Assembly: GCA_905397405.1 (NCBI GenBank)
Contig: CAJPVJ010000839.1
Coordinates: 1 to 20,082 of the forward strand
Origin: Oppiella nova
Lineage: Eukaryota; Arthropoda; Arachnida; Sarcoptiformes; Oppiidae
Direction: 5' to 3'
DNA: 20,082 nucleotides
A program made the position numbers and the translations under genes. The stretch's first letter is position 1; every line of letters starts with the position of its first letter. The notes beneath the pieces were generated by a model. It saw only the letters and a program-made list of their open reading frames with translations. It had not been told where the DNA came from and ran no database searches. Positions 1-8,941 of this stretch are shown here, one piece after another.

Positions 1-1453
1 TATAAACCTAAATTTCTAAAACATATGCAGGTTTTAAAAAGTAATATAAAAGAAATGTTTATAATTATGGAAAAATACTTTGATTTGAGTATCCGGTGGG
101 TAATCGGCTTTAAAGCCGATCAACATCACCCGGATAAAATTGAGGGTATTGAGCTGTTTCAGGAGTTTTTCCGTAGAAACACCTTGCTTGTACCAAACAA
201 CTCGGCTGAATATTATGCCGGTATTTACCCACGAAAGCGATTGATTATAACTATTTTTCAAAACTTCTCCCTCTGGGCACATTTTGTTAAACTGGTCATG
301 CTATTTATTGTGAATGATAAGTGGGTAGACATTTGGTTTTGTAATCCAGGTCGATTTTTTAGCCGTGGTAATATTCTAGAGTTGGCCACCGCAATTATTA
401 TTTTATTTCTTACGTCAGTCTGTAAGTATAATATTACTTTATTATGGGTGCAAGTTCATTTTTATATTATTAACGAGGTTTGTTTAATAAATATTAATTA
501 GATTCATACTTGTTATACATGGGATATAAAAAGGACGAGACATTTACCCATTTATTTCTCAAACTTGAATATAAAACAAATCTTGAATTGACCAAGGTTA
601 ATGAGATAATATTTGCTCGACGTAGTATATTTATGGCAAAGTATATTGTACTGGCTATTGAATGTCTAAAAATTGGCTTCTATTTGTTCTATACATGTAT
701 AATGTTTCTCATGTATTACATATACCCAGATGATTTTAATATCATAATATTTATAATCAATTGGTTATGGGGAATGATAGCTAGTCGTTCATTATTTGCC
801 ATGATGTTAACCACATTTTATTATGTATTTATTCTGAGCGCTTATTTGATATTAAGATTCAAACAGGTCTATCGGAAACTCACGTATAAAAGTAAACTAG
901 GTAATAATAAAATTGCTACAAAATTATTTTATTTTATTAAAAGTCAATTTATTTTTTAGAATTTGAAGTTAAACTATGGGCACGAATTAAGGATCATAAT
1001 CGAGCTAGCGCATTAACCAATCAAATAAATGCCTGGCTCAGATACATGATGTTTGTGTACTACTACCTGTGCATACCTGGCTTTGATTTTGCTTTTATGT
1101 TCATTATGTATGAAACAGAAATCATTATCAGGGTACTCGCGGCCGTAATTAGCCTAGGTATTGGTTTGAACATGTTTTATATAAATTACGTTTTGTCGGC
1201 TATTGGTAGGGAAGCTAGAAATTCCTATGGATTTCTAAATTCAATTATTGCCAAAAATGCGGTTAACAAGGTTAAATATGGTGGGTTAAATTTAAGATTA
1301 ATGGTTAAGACTATACATGTGATTGAGCGTATTTCCGGACCTGTTATTGGCATATATTGTTTGGATTTATTTCCGTTAACTAATTATGAGTTTTATCAGT
1401 TGTGTACTAGCTGTCTTTTACAATTTGCGTTATTTTTAAAATTTGTTAATTAA
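1..1453 (+). CDS. Gustatory-receptor-like 7TM chemoreceptor, alpha1 (5' end outside window)
   Basis: Multipass membrane protein of the arthropod gustatory receptor type, presumably a ligand-gated cation channel subunit in chemosensory neurons (family knowledge). Three exons are visible: up to 421, 502-900 and 960-1453. The introns are 422-501 (donor GTAAGT, acceptor TTAG) and 901-959 (GTAATA...TTTTTTAG), and splice phases agree (one base carried over each time). The reading frame is open to base 1, and the residues before the Met at 25 align with those after the MLILY start of alpha2, so the true start probably lies a few codons off the left edge. From Met25 the product is 429 aa. The C-terminus has the family hallmark: a last helix ending in a QF pair (CLLQF) after GIYCLDLFPLTNYEF. 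No break is seen. It is nearly identical to alpha2. No ligand can be inferred. Confidence 0.8.
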
Positions 1454-1791
1454 ATTAATTGTTGAATACAAATATATTTTATTAAATTACTAAAATATTT
1501 AATATAATAATACTTATAAAATAAAATAATGCGTTAGATTACTGCAGTATGTATGCAATTTATTTTTTCTACATTATAGTATTGTATTGTACTTACAGTA
1601 TACTCTAATGCAACAATAAATCTCGTATATTAATACTATATTTTATATTAATCTCTAATTAAATATTACATCAATTTAATTTTATAAATTATTAACTTAT
1701 GATCTATATATTTATGAATAATTGTATAAGTGGTTAATTAATGTAATATTACAATATTAATGTTTATAATTAAGAAGAAATTCATTGACTT

Positions 1792-1860
1792 ATTATAAAA
1801 ATATTGATTTTTACTAAATGCGCTCAAATAATCCATAATTCATGAGAAAATATATTAAAT
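1792..1860 (+). repeat. Inverted-repeat arm, 3' of alpha1
   Basis: Equivalent of the arm at 7936-8004 behind alpha2. It contains the exact 12-mer ATATTGATTTTT (1801-1812), and its inverted counterpart lies upstream of alpha2 at 5839-5907. The upstream arm of alpha1 would fall outside the window. Confidence 0.65.
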
Positions 1861-2157
1861 ATAAAACATATTGGTAAGATTTTTGAAAATAATATTTTGC
1901 AATTATTCATTACGCAAAGGACTATGTCAAATTAGCCCACAGAATCATTGGACAAAAAATTACTACCCGGAAAGTTGCATGTACAATTTTCAGTATAATT
2001 ACTATTTTCTGCAACATTTTTGTGGATAATCTTGTGGATAATATTCCTCTACATAGTCAACATAGTCCTCAACCTTTACATTTTATTTTTAAAATACACT
2101 TAATGGTATACTGGCTTAACCAAATACTGTATATAACTAAGGTGCGCATACATTGTA

Positions 2158-2264
2158 ATTTGGGCCACATTAACGGTGACAAAACAGTGAATATTATAAA
2201 ATTAGTCAGTATTGAGATTAATATTAAAATCTTCAGTTTTGTCACTCATAGTGTGGCCCCAAAT
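2158..2264. repeat. Imperfect hairpin (foldback) with about 45-bp arms
   Basis: The left arm starts ATTTGGGCCACATTAACGG and the right arm read on the other strand starts ATTTGGGGCCACACTATGAG; both then share GTGACAAAAC. Pairing weakens inward to a loop of about 20 bases. No target-site duplication was found. It may be a degenerate foldback element or the stem of an unknown RNA. Confidence 0.5.
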
Positions 2265-2290
2265 GGCTCCAGTGTGCATTTTATGTATAT

Positions 2291-2417
2291 GGCATGTCAC
2301 TTTTTGGTATGTTATATTTTTTGCATAAACCTTTACATATCACTAAAATACCATTTTTCCATACTATTTTTAAATACCATATTTGCAAAAAATGTAATAT
2401 TTAAAAAGTTGTATGCC
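2291..2417. repeat. Second imperfect inverted repeat
   Basis: GGCATGTCACTTTTT...ATTTTTTGCA on the left pairs with the complement GGCATACAACTTTTT...ATTTTTTGCA on the right, roughly 30 of 41 positions by eye, with a loop of about 55 bases. It lies directly after the hairpin at 2158-2264, so the two may be parts of one composite element. Confidence 0.4.
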
Positions 2418-2477
2418 GTGTATGCCATTAAGTCAATTCCTTTAAAATCGTACCTATATGTATTTTATATTTTTATA

Positions 2478-2544
2478 TATAAATGCATTCTCATTGATTA
2501 TCGATTAATTTATTGCATATAATAAAAATCAATATTTTTGTAAT
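2478..2544 (-). repeat. Inverted-repeat arm upstream of beta1
   Basis: On the minus strand this carries the 12-mer ATATTGATTTTT (2524-2535) and aligns, at very roughly 75-80 percent by eye, with the arms around the alpha genes. It lies about 190 bases before the beta1 start codon, close to the spacing of the equivalent arm before alpha2 (about 220). Confidence 0.5.
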
Positions 2545-2729
2545 AAAAATATGATAATTAAATGTATTATTTTGATTTAAGTTCTTTCATATTCTCATAA
2601 TACCTGTAATATTAAATTAGATAGTTATATTATGCTAATCTAATTGATTGGTTATACATCAAATATTTTAAAATTATAATTTAACAACCACATAAATGAA
2701 CAGTTTAATATAATTGTATTTTCACAATT

Positions 2730-4396
2730 ATGCTTATATTGTATAAAAAGAAGTTTCTAACAAATATACGCTTTTTAAAAAGCAATATTAACGAAAAGTT
2801 TGTAATTATTCAAAAATTCGTTAATTTATGTATCCAATGGTTAATCGGTTTTAAGTCAGAACAACATCACCTTGATAAAATAGAGGGTATTGAGTTGTTT
2901 CAGGAGTTTTCCGTAGAAACACCTTGCTCGTATCAAACAACTCGGCTGAATTTTATGCAGGTATTTATCCAGGAAAGCGATTGATTATAACTAGCTTTCA
3001 AAACCTAACACTATGGGCACATTTTGTTAAACTGGTCATGCTGTTTATTGTGAATGATAAGTGGGTGGACATTTGGTTTTGTAATCCATGCCGATTGTTT
3101 AGCCGTGGTGATATTATTGAGCAACTACTTGCCATTTTTATATTTTTCTTCACGTCAGTTTGTAAGTATCAAGTTATTTTTATATTATAAGTATTTATAT
3201 TATATAAAGTTAAAATGGTTTTACTGGATAATATTAGAAAACTTCTATATTATCATTATGAGTTCAAGTTTATTTTATATTATTTAAGACGTTTGTAAAT
3301 ATTAACTAGATTCATACATGCTTTACATGGCATATAAAAAAGTGGAGACATTTACCCATTTATTTCACAAACTTGAATATAAATCAAATCTTGAATTGAC
3401 CCGGGCTAATGTGAGAGTATTTGCGCGACAAAGTATGTTCATCGCAAAGTATACTGTACTGGCTGTTCAATGTTCCAGATTTGGCTTTAGTTTATTGTAT
3501 ACATGCATGATGTTTTTCGTGTATTTCATGTACCCTGATGACTTTAATATCATACTATTTATAATCAACTGGTTATGGGGAATGATAGCTCAACGTTCAT
3601 TAATGGCAATTATGGGTACCATATTTTATTATGTAATTATTCTTAGCGAGTATTTGGTATTAAGATTCAACCAGGTCCATCGAAAACTCACTTATAAAAG
3701 TAAACGAGGTGACAATATATATTTTCAAAATTATATATCTAGATTAAAATTAATAAGGTTAAATTATTTACTAGAATTCGAAGTTAAACTATGGGCCCGA
3801 ATTAGGGACCATAATCGTACTAGTGCATTAACCAATCAAATAAATGCCTGGCTCAGATACGTGATTTGTATATACTACTACCTATTCATACCTGGTTTTG
3901 ATTTTAGTTTCATGTTCATATTGTATGAAACAAAAATCATTTTCAAGTTAGTCAAGACCATAGAACTCATTAGTATAGCTTTGAGCGCATGTTATATAAA
4001 TTACATATTGGCAGCCATTGGTAGGGAAGCTATAAATTCTTATGGATTTCTGAATACAATTATTACCAAAAGTATGACGAACAAGGTGAATTATGGTGGT
4101 TTAAATTTAAGACTAATGGTAAAGACTATACATGTGATTGAACGTATTTCCGGTCCCGTTATTGGCATATATTGTTTGGATTTATTTTCANTATTACCAA
4201 AAGTATGACGAACAAGGTGAATTATGGTGGTTTAAATTTAAGACTAATGGTAAAGACTATACATGTGATTGAACGTATTTCCGGTCCCGTTATTGGCATA
4301 TATTGTTTGGATTTATTTCCGTTAACTAATTACGAGTTTTATCAGTTGTGCGCTAATTGCGTACAGTTTGCGTTTATTTTATCAAAAGTATTATAA
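2730..4396 (+). CDS. Gustatory-receptor-like gene beta1, interrupted
   Basis: Second receptor type. The start ATG (MLILYKKKF) sits in the same context as alpha2's, after ATTTTCA.AATT. Exons are 2730-3161, 3310-3708 and 3775-4396; introns are 3162-3309 (donor GTAAGT) and 3709-3774. Exon 1 has T4 at 2907-2910 where the alpha copies have T5. This shifts the frame after GIELFQEF, and the downstream frame then resumes full similarity. In exon 3 an N at 4191 sits between two exact 127-bp copies (4061-4187 and 4192-4318). Removing the 131-base excess gives an exon 3 one codon shorter than alpha's, ending CANCVQF. The 66-bp second intron has no stop and is a multiple of three. The gene may therefore be functional if the T deletion is a sequencing error, or a young pseudogene if it is real. 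Confidence 0.7.
4061..4318. repeat. 127-bp direct duplication around a single N (probable assembly join)
   Basis: Bases 4061-4187 equal 4192-4318, with the N at 4191 just before the second copy. The three bases after the first copy (TCA) differ from those after the second (CCG) and resemble the TTCA at this position in beta2. The left contig end may therefore come from another paralogue or haplotype. Confidence 0.85.
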
Positions 4397-4678
4397 TGTT
4401 GGCAATAATTAATTTTAATGTTAAATTTTTAAGTAGGTAGATATCATATTATAAAATGTAGAATATAAAATCTATCATATTATGTAGAACATTGTTTATA
4501 AAGTAGGTATTCAAAAAATATCATTCAATTATGAAATGATATTCTTGTTGTTTGTGTTTTAAATAAATAACATTAATATTTTTATATTTTCTAATTAGAT
4601 ATATATTTTTAAAATTCATTTACTTGATCATTGACAATCTATGAACGTAAACATTGATATTAAATAAAATATCATATA

Positions 4679-4959
4679 TGAGCTGGGGACAATCATAGTA
4701 ACGTTAGATATTTTTATTAATACTTTAAAATGCAGTAATATTTTAACCTGATAAGTCATAGTACTACTCGTTTAGCTTAAACCTATGTATATTTTATGAA
4801 TAATTGACTTTTGGATAAAATTAATAATTAGATATAATAAATATNACTCGTTTAGCTTAAACCTATGTATATTTTATGAATAATTGACTTTTGGATAAAA
4901 TTAATAATTAGATATAATAAATATAAAATGCTAACGTTACTATGATTGTCCCCAGCTCA
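4679..4959. mobile_element. MITE-like element, Tc1/mariner-type TA target site
   Basis: Perfect 29-bp terminal inverted repeats begin TGAGCTGGGGACAATCATAG at 4679-4707, complement at 4931-4959. The outer dinucleotides are TA on both sides. The paralogous flank behind beta2 reads ATCATATATAATATAAT (9171-9187), exactly what remains after removing the element and one TA, so it looks like an empty site. Length is 281 bp as given, or about 202 bp if the duplicated 79 bp plus N inside it is artefact. There is no coding capacity, so it would need a transposase supplied from elsewhere. TA duplication points to the Tc1/mariner group; I do not recognise the family. Confidence 0.7.
4766..4924. repeat. 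79-bp direct duplication around a single N (probable assembly join)
   Basis: Bases 4766-4844 equal 4846-4924, with an N at 4845 between them. This is the same pattern as at 4191, so it is probably an unmerged contig overlap rather than biology. Confidence 0.85.
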
Positions 4960-5448
4960 TATAATATAATACTGCATATAAAACAATATTAATTAGTGTG
5001 TTTCTGTGATGTATGCAAATAATCTTTTGTCTACATAATAATGTATATATTTATTAACAATAGTATTTATTAAATAATGCAACTATTATAAAGTATAAAT
5101 CTTGTCCATTAATACCAATATCAAACAAATGTCAAGTTATATTTTTCACTAATTTAATTTTAAAAATTATTTACTTATAATGGACAATTCTATCTATTTA
5201 TTTATCAAGATGATTTTAAATATCAATATATTTATTATGTTGATTATTAATGTAACGTATCACTGGTTAACTAAAGTGAAATATACGTTAGTTACATTAT
5301 AAAAATAAATTTTAAAATATCGTATAATGAACCATTATTAATGGTATAAGATTTGTAATGTTAAGCAATAATGAATGAATTAATCATAAATTATAACGAC
5401 CATCCTGAGATATTGATTTTTTATTTGATCATAAAAACATGAAACGGT

Positions 5449-5701
5449 TTATGAACCAAATATAGTGATGAAAATGAGTGCATTATTAGGTATCGGCGCG
5501 ATATTGGCAAACATGTTATACGTCACCCATTTATTGACAGCCATTGGCGTTGAGGCTCATAAATCCTGTATATATTTGGCGTCTATTATGGCTCGACAGC
5601 ACCGGTACTACTATCGGGAAAAGGGATTGTCGACGGGATTAAGGCTTATGACACAGACTTTGATGGACAAATCTCCCACATCTGTCACTCATTTCCCATA
5701 T
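5449..5701 (+). pseudogene. Gamma1: GR exon-3 fragment fused to an F-box gene scrap
   Basis: Bases 5449-5665 align with 11366-11582 of gamma2. Over the last 169 bases I count about eight differences (95 percent), including the block MARQHRYYYREKGLSTGLRL. At ATGGA the similarity stops and the next 35 bases (5666-5700) match 14788-14822 of the F-box gene with one mismatch, in a different frame. The frame happens to stay open to a TGA at 5780-5782, but the product would lack the first five helices and the QF end. Bases 5702-5782 match nothing I can see in the window. AATAAA follows at 5816-5821. I read it as a chimeric pseudogene. Confidence 0.8.
5666..5700 (+). other. F-box/LRR gene fragment inside gamma1
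   Basis: 35 bases with one mismatch to 14788-14822, same strand, containing CATCTGTCACTCATTTCCCA. It is too long and GC-mixed to be chance in this AT-rich window. The two sources share GA at the junction, which fits microhomology-mediated joining. Confidence 0.8.
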
Positions 5702-5782
5702 AATGGATCACAGTTTATAATCATATCTTTAATAGTAAACGTCGTGGTAATATTGGGGACAATAATTTTGCGCCTACGTTGA

Positions 5783-6129
5783 GATAGACTTTTATAATTG
5801 CAAAATATTATTTTTAATAAAACTTATTGTTAATGGTAGTTTGATATATTTTCTCACGAATTATTGATTAGTTTAATGCATTTAATAAAAATCAATATTT
5901 TTATAATGAGAATATTATTTATGATAACTGAGAATATTATAAACAGAATAATTACCATAAAATGCTTATATCGATATTTTCATTTAAAATCTCTAATATA
6001 ATCATAATAACAGTTAATTGGATTAATTATAATATATATCATTGCTAATATTATACATTTTAAATTATAAAAATATAATTAAATAAAATAATATAAGTGA
6101 CGCATTATTATAATTTTATTTTCAAAATT
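5783..6129. other. Intergenic gamma1-alpha2 and presumed alpha2 promoter
   Basis: AT-rich. It contains AATAAA at 5816-5821 and the inverted-repeat arm at 5839-5907. The last bases before the start codon (ATTTTCAAAATT) match those before beta1, so alpha and beta share a related 5' flank. I see no other gene. Confidence 0.5.
5839..5907 (-). repeat. Left inverted-repeat arm flanking alpha2
   Basis: Its reverse complement matches 7936-8004 at about 60 of 69 positions, including ATTATAAAAATATTGATTTT and TGAGAAAATATAT. Nothing in the gene explains an inverted repeat of this length on both sides of it. Confidence 0.75.
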
Positions 6130-7597
6130 ATGCTTATCTTATACCACTATAAACGTAAATTTCTAAATAATATGCAGGTTTTAAAAAGTAATATAAAAGA
6201 AATGTTTATAATTATGGAAAAATACTTTGATTTAAGTATCCGATGGGTAATCGGTTTTAAACCCGATCAACATCACCCGGATAAAATTGAGGGCGTAGAG
6301 CTGTTTCAGGAGTTTTTCCGTAGAAACACCTTGCTCGTACCAAACAACTCGGCTGAATATTATGCTGGTATTTACCCACGAAAGCGATTAATTATAACTA
6401 GTTTTCAAAACTTCTCCCTCTGGGCACATTTTGTTAAACTGGTCATGCTATTTATTGTCAATGATAAGTGGGTAGACATTTGGTTTTGTAATCCATGTCG
6501 ACTTTTTAGCCGTGGTCATATTCTAGAGTTGGTCATCGCAATTATTATTTTATTTTTTACGTCAGTCTGTAAGTATAATATTACTTTATTATCGGCACAA
6601 GTTCATTTTTATATTATTAACGAGGTTTGTTTAATAAATATTTATTAGATTCATACTTGTTATACATGGGATACAAAAAGGACGAGACATTTACCCATTT
6701 ATTTCACAAGCTTGAATGTAAAACAAATCTTGAATTGACCAAGGTTAATGAAATAATATTTGCTCGACGTAGTATGTTTATGGCAAAGTATATTGTACTG
6801 GCTATTGAAGGTCTAAAAATTAGCTTCTATATATTGTATACATGTATCATGTTTCTCATGTATTACATATACCCTGATGATTTTAATATCATAATATTTA
6901 TAATCAACTGGTTATGGGGAATGGTAGCTAGTCGTCCATTATTTGCCATGATGCTAACCACATTTTATTATGTATTTATTCTGAGCGCTTATTTGATATT
7001 AAGATTCAAACAGGTCTATCGGAAACTAACTTATGAAAGTAAACTAGGTAATAAAATGTTTACAGAATTACTTTATTTTATTAAAAGTCAATTTATTTTC
7101 TAGAATTCGAAGTTAAACTATGGGCACGAATTAAGGATCATAATCGAGCTAGTGCATTAACCAATCAAATAAATGCCTGGCTCAGATACATGATGTTTGT
7201 GTACTACTACCTGTGCATACCTGGCTTTGATTTTGCTTTTATGTTCATTATGTATGAAACAGAAATCATTATCAGGGCAATCGCGGTCGTAATTGGCCTA
7301 GGTATTGGTTTGAACATGTTTTATATAAATTACGTTTTGTCGGCTATTGGTAGGGAAGCTAGAAATTCCTATGGATTTCTAAATTCAATTATTGCCAGAA
7401 ATGCGGTGAACAAGGTGGGTTATGGTGGGTTAAACTTAAGATTAATGGTTAAGACTATACATGTGCTTGAACGTATTTCCGGACCCGTTATTGGCATATA
7501 TTGTTTGGATTTATTTCCGTTAACTAATTATGAGTTTTATCAGTTGTGTACTAGCTGTCTTTTACAGTTTGCGTTATTTTTAAAATTTGTTAATTAA
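6130..7597 (+). CDS. Gustatory-receptor-like 7TM chemoreceptor, alpha2 (intact)
   Basis: The best complete gene of the array: exons 6130-6568, 6649-7047 and 7104-7597 give 443 aa with consistent splice phases. Introns are 80 bp (GTAAGT...TTAG) and 56 bp (GTAATA...TCTAG). ATG 6130 (MLILY) was chosen because beta1 starts with the same word in the same context. Hydrophobic segments lie near residues 88-111, 130-147, 191-221, 241-264, 308-330, 337-360 and 421-440, the seven-helix layout of insect-type GRs, with an expected cytoplasmic N-terminus. The long loop before the fifth helix holds the conserved KLWARIKDHN. The last helix follows GPVIGIYCLDLFPLTNYEF and ends in QF at 434-435, the GR signature position. 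It differs from alpha1 by scattered substitutions only. Family membership is well supported; ligand and expression are unknown. Confidence 0.88.
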
Positions 7598-8161
7598 ATT
7601 AATTGTTGAATGCAAAGATATTTGATTAAATTATTAAAATATTTAATATAATAATACTTATAAAATAAAATAATGCGTTAGATTACTGCAGTATGTATGC
7701 AATTTATTTTTTCTACATTATAGTATTGTATTGTGCTTACATTATACTCTAATGAAACAATAAATCTCGTATATTAATACCATATTTTATATTAATCTCT
7801 AATTAAATATTTCATCAATTTAATTTTATAAATTATTAACTTAAAATCTATATATTTATGAATAATTGTATAAGTGGTTAATTAATGTAATATTACAATA
7901 TTAATGTTTATAATTAAGAAGAAATTCATTGAATTATTATAAAAATATTGATTTTTACTAAATGCGCTCAAATAATCCATAATTCATGAGAAAATATATT
8001 AAATATAAAACATATTGGTAAGATTTTTGAAAATAATATTTTGCAATTATTCATTACGCAAAGGACTATGTCAAATTAGCCCACAGAATCATTGGACGAA
8101 AAATTACTACCCGGAAAGTTGCATGTACAATTTTCAGTATAATTAGTATTTTCTGCAACAT
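7598..8161. other. Intergenic alpha2-beta2, duplicated spacer
   Basis: Near copy of 1454-2017 with no gene in it. It holds the right inverted-repeat arm (7936-8004). It ends abruptly at the beta2 breakpoint, so beta2 lacks the spacer, promoter and first exon that beta1 has. Confidence 0.7.
7936..8004 (+). repeat. Right inverted-repeat arm flanking alpha2
   Basis: Partner of 5839-5907 in opposite orientation, about 87 percent identical by eye. The two arms enclose 2166 bp with alpha2 inside. I found no matching short direct repeats outside the arms. Confidence 0.75.
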
Positions 8162-8941
8162 GATGTTTTTCGTGTATTTCATGTACCCTGATGACTTTAA
8201 TATCATACTATTTATAATCAACTGGTTATGGGGAATGATAGCTGGTCGTTCATCATCGGCAATTATGGGTACCATACTTTATTATGTAATTATTCTTAGC
8301 GAGTATTTGGTATTAAGCTATTACGGTTAGTAAGTATTTGGTAAGTATTTGGTCCATCGAAAACTCACTTATAAAAGTAAACGAGGTGACAATATATATT
8401 TCCAAAATTATATATTTAGATTAAAATTAATAAGGTTAAATTATTTCCTAGAATTTGAAGTTAAACTATGGGCCCGAATTAGGGACCATAATCGTGCTAG
8501 TGCATTAACCAATCAAATAAATGCCTGGTTCAGATACGTGATTTGTATATACTACTACATATTCATACCTTGTTTTGATTTTACTTTCATGTTCATATTG
8601 TATGAAACAAAAATCATTATCAAGGTATTCATGACCATAGACCTCATTTGTATAGCTTTGAGCACATGTTATATAAATTACATATTGGCAGCCATTGGTA
8701 GGGAAGCTATAAATTCTTATGGATTTCTGAACACAATTATTACCAAAAGTATGACGAACAAGGTGAATTATGGTGGTTTAAATTTAAGACTAATGGTAAG
8801 ACTATACATGTGATTGAACGTATTTCCGGTCCCGTTATTGGCATATATTGTTTGGATTTATATTCATTATCTAATTACGAGTTTTATCAGTTGTGCGCTA
8901 ATTGCGTACAGTTTGCGTTCATTTTATCAATAGTATTATAA
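8162..8941 (+). pseudogene. Beta2: 5'-truncated gustatory-receptor-like pseudogene
   Basis: The sequence begins in mid exon 2 (equivalent to about 3507 in beta1) and runs to the same TAA as beta1, so exon 1 and half of exon 2 are missing. Near 8316-8352 a ten-base piece of beta1 is replaced by a longer insert in which TAAGTATTTGG occurs twice, copied from the adjacent AGTATTTGG. In exon 3, GGTAAG at 8795-8800 replaces beta1's GGTAAAG and shifts the frame before the last helix. Intron 2 (66 bp in beta1) is kept, again without a stop. Encoded similarity otherwise continues to CANCVQF at the end. With no promoter, start or first helices, this is a pseudogene. Confidence 0.85.

Larger units (their letters stand above)
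1..2017. repeat. Segmental duplication, copy 1 (alpha1 + 3' flank)
   Basis: This stretch matches 6148-8161 collinearly. In about 225 non-coding bases compared by eye from 1500 on, only about seven differ, so the non-coding flank is as similar as the exons. That implies a recent duplication or gene conversion. The match begins at or before the window edge and stops at the shared bases GCAACAT (2011-2017). Confidence 0.9.
1454..2729. other. Intergenic alpha1-beta1, no convincing gene
   Basis: AT-rich spacer. Its first 564 bases repeat behind alpha2. It holds the alpha 3' inverted-repeat arm (1792-1860), two imperfect hairpins (2158-2264 and 2291-2417) and a related inverted arm upstream of beta1 (about 2478-2544). 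A 166-codon open frame at 2022-2522 runs through both hairpins, lacks a recognisable domain and is probably chance. Confidence 0.6.
4397..5448. other. Intergenic beta1-gamma1, contains a small transposon copy
   Basis: AT-rich. The beginning (4397 to about 4678) aligns with the flank behind beta2 (8942 to about 9180), and a short stretch near 5365-5445 aligns with about 9190-9245. Apart from the element at 4679-4959 I see no gene. Confidence 0.6.
6148..8161. repeat. Segmental duplication, copy 2 (alpha2 + 3' flank)
   Basis: Collinear with 1-2017. The copy ends at GCAACAT (8155-8161), where the sequence switches directly into the middle of beta2 exon 2, while copy 1 continues into unrelated spacer. 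Confidence 0.9.

Noticed and set aside
2022-2522. 166-codon open frame on the + strand between alpha1 and beta1
   Set aside because: It runs through both imperfect hairpins and has AT-driven composition (I, Y, F, K), no domain and no partner copy in unit 2.
3054-3287. 77-codon + strand frame over beta1 exon 1 and intron 1
   Set aside because: Wrong frame relative to the exon and runs into the intron.
4679-4959. Treating the internal 79-bp direct repeat as a biological tandem repeat of the transposon
   Set aside because: An N separates exact copies, as at 4191, so an assembly join is the simpler reading.
8066-8275. 69-codon minus-strand frame
   Set aside because: It is antisense to the alpha2 flank and beta2 exon 2 and crosses the deletion breakpoint, so it is a shadow.
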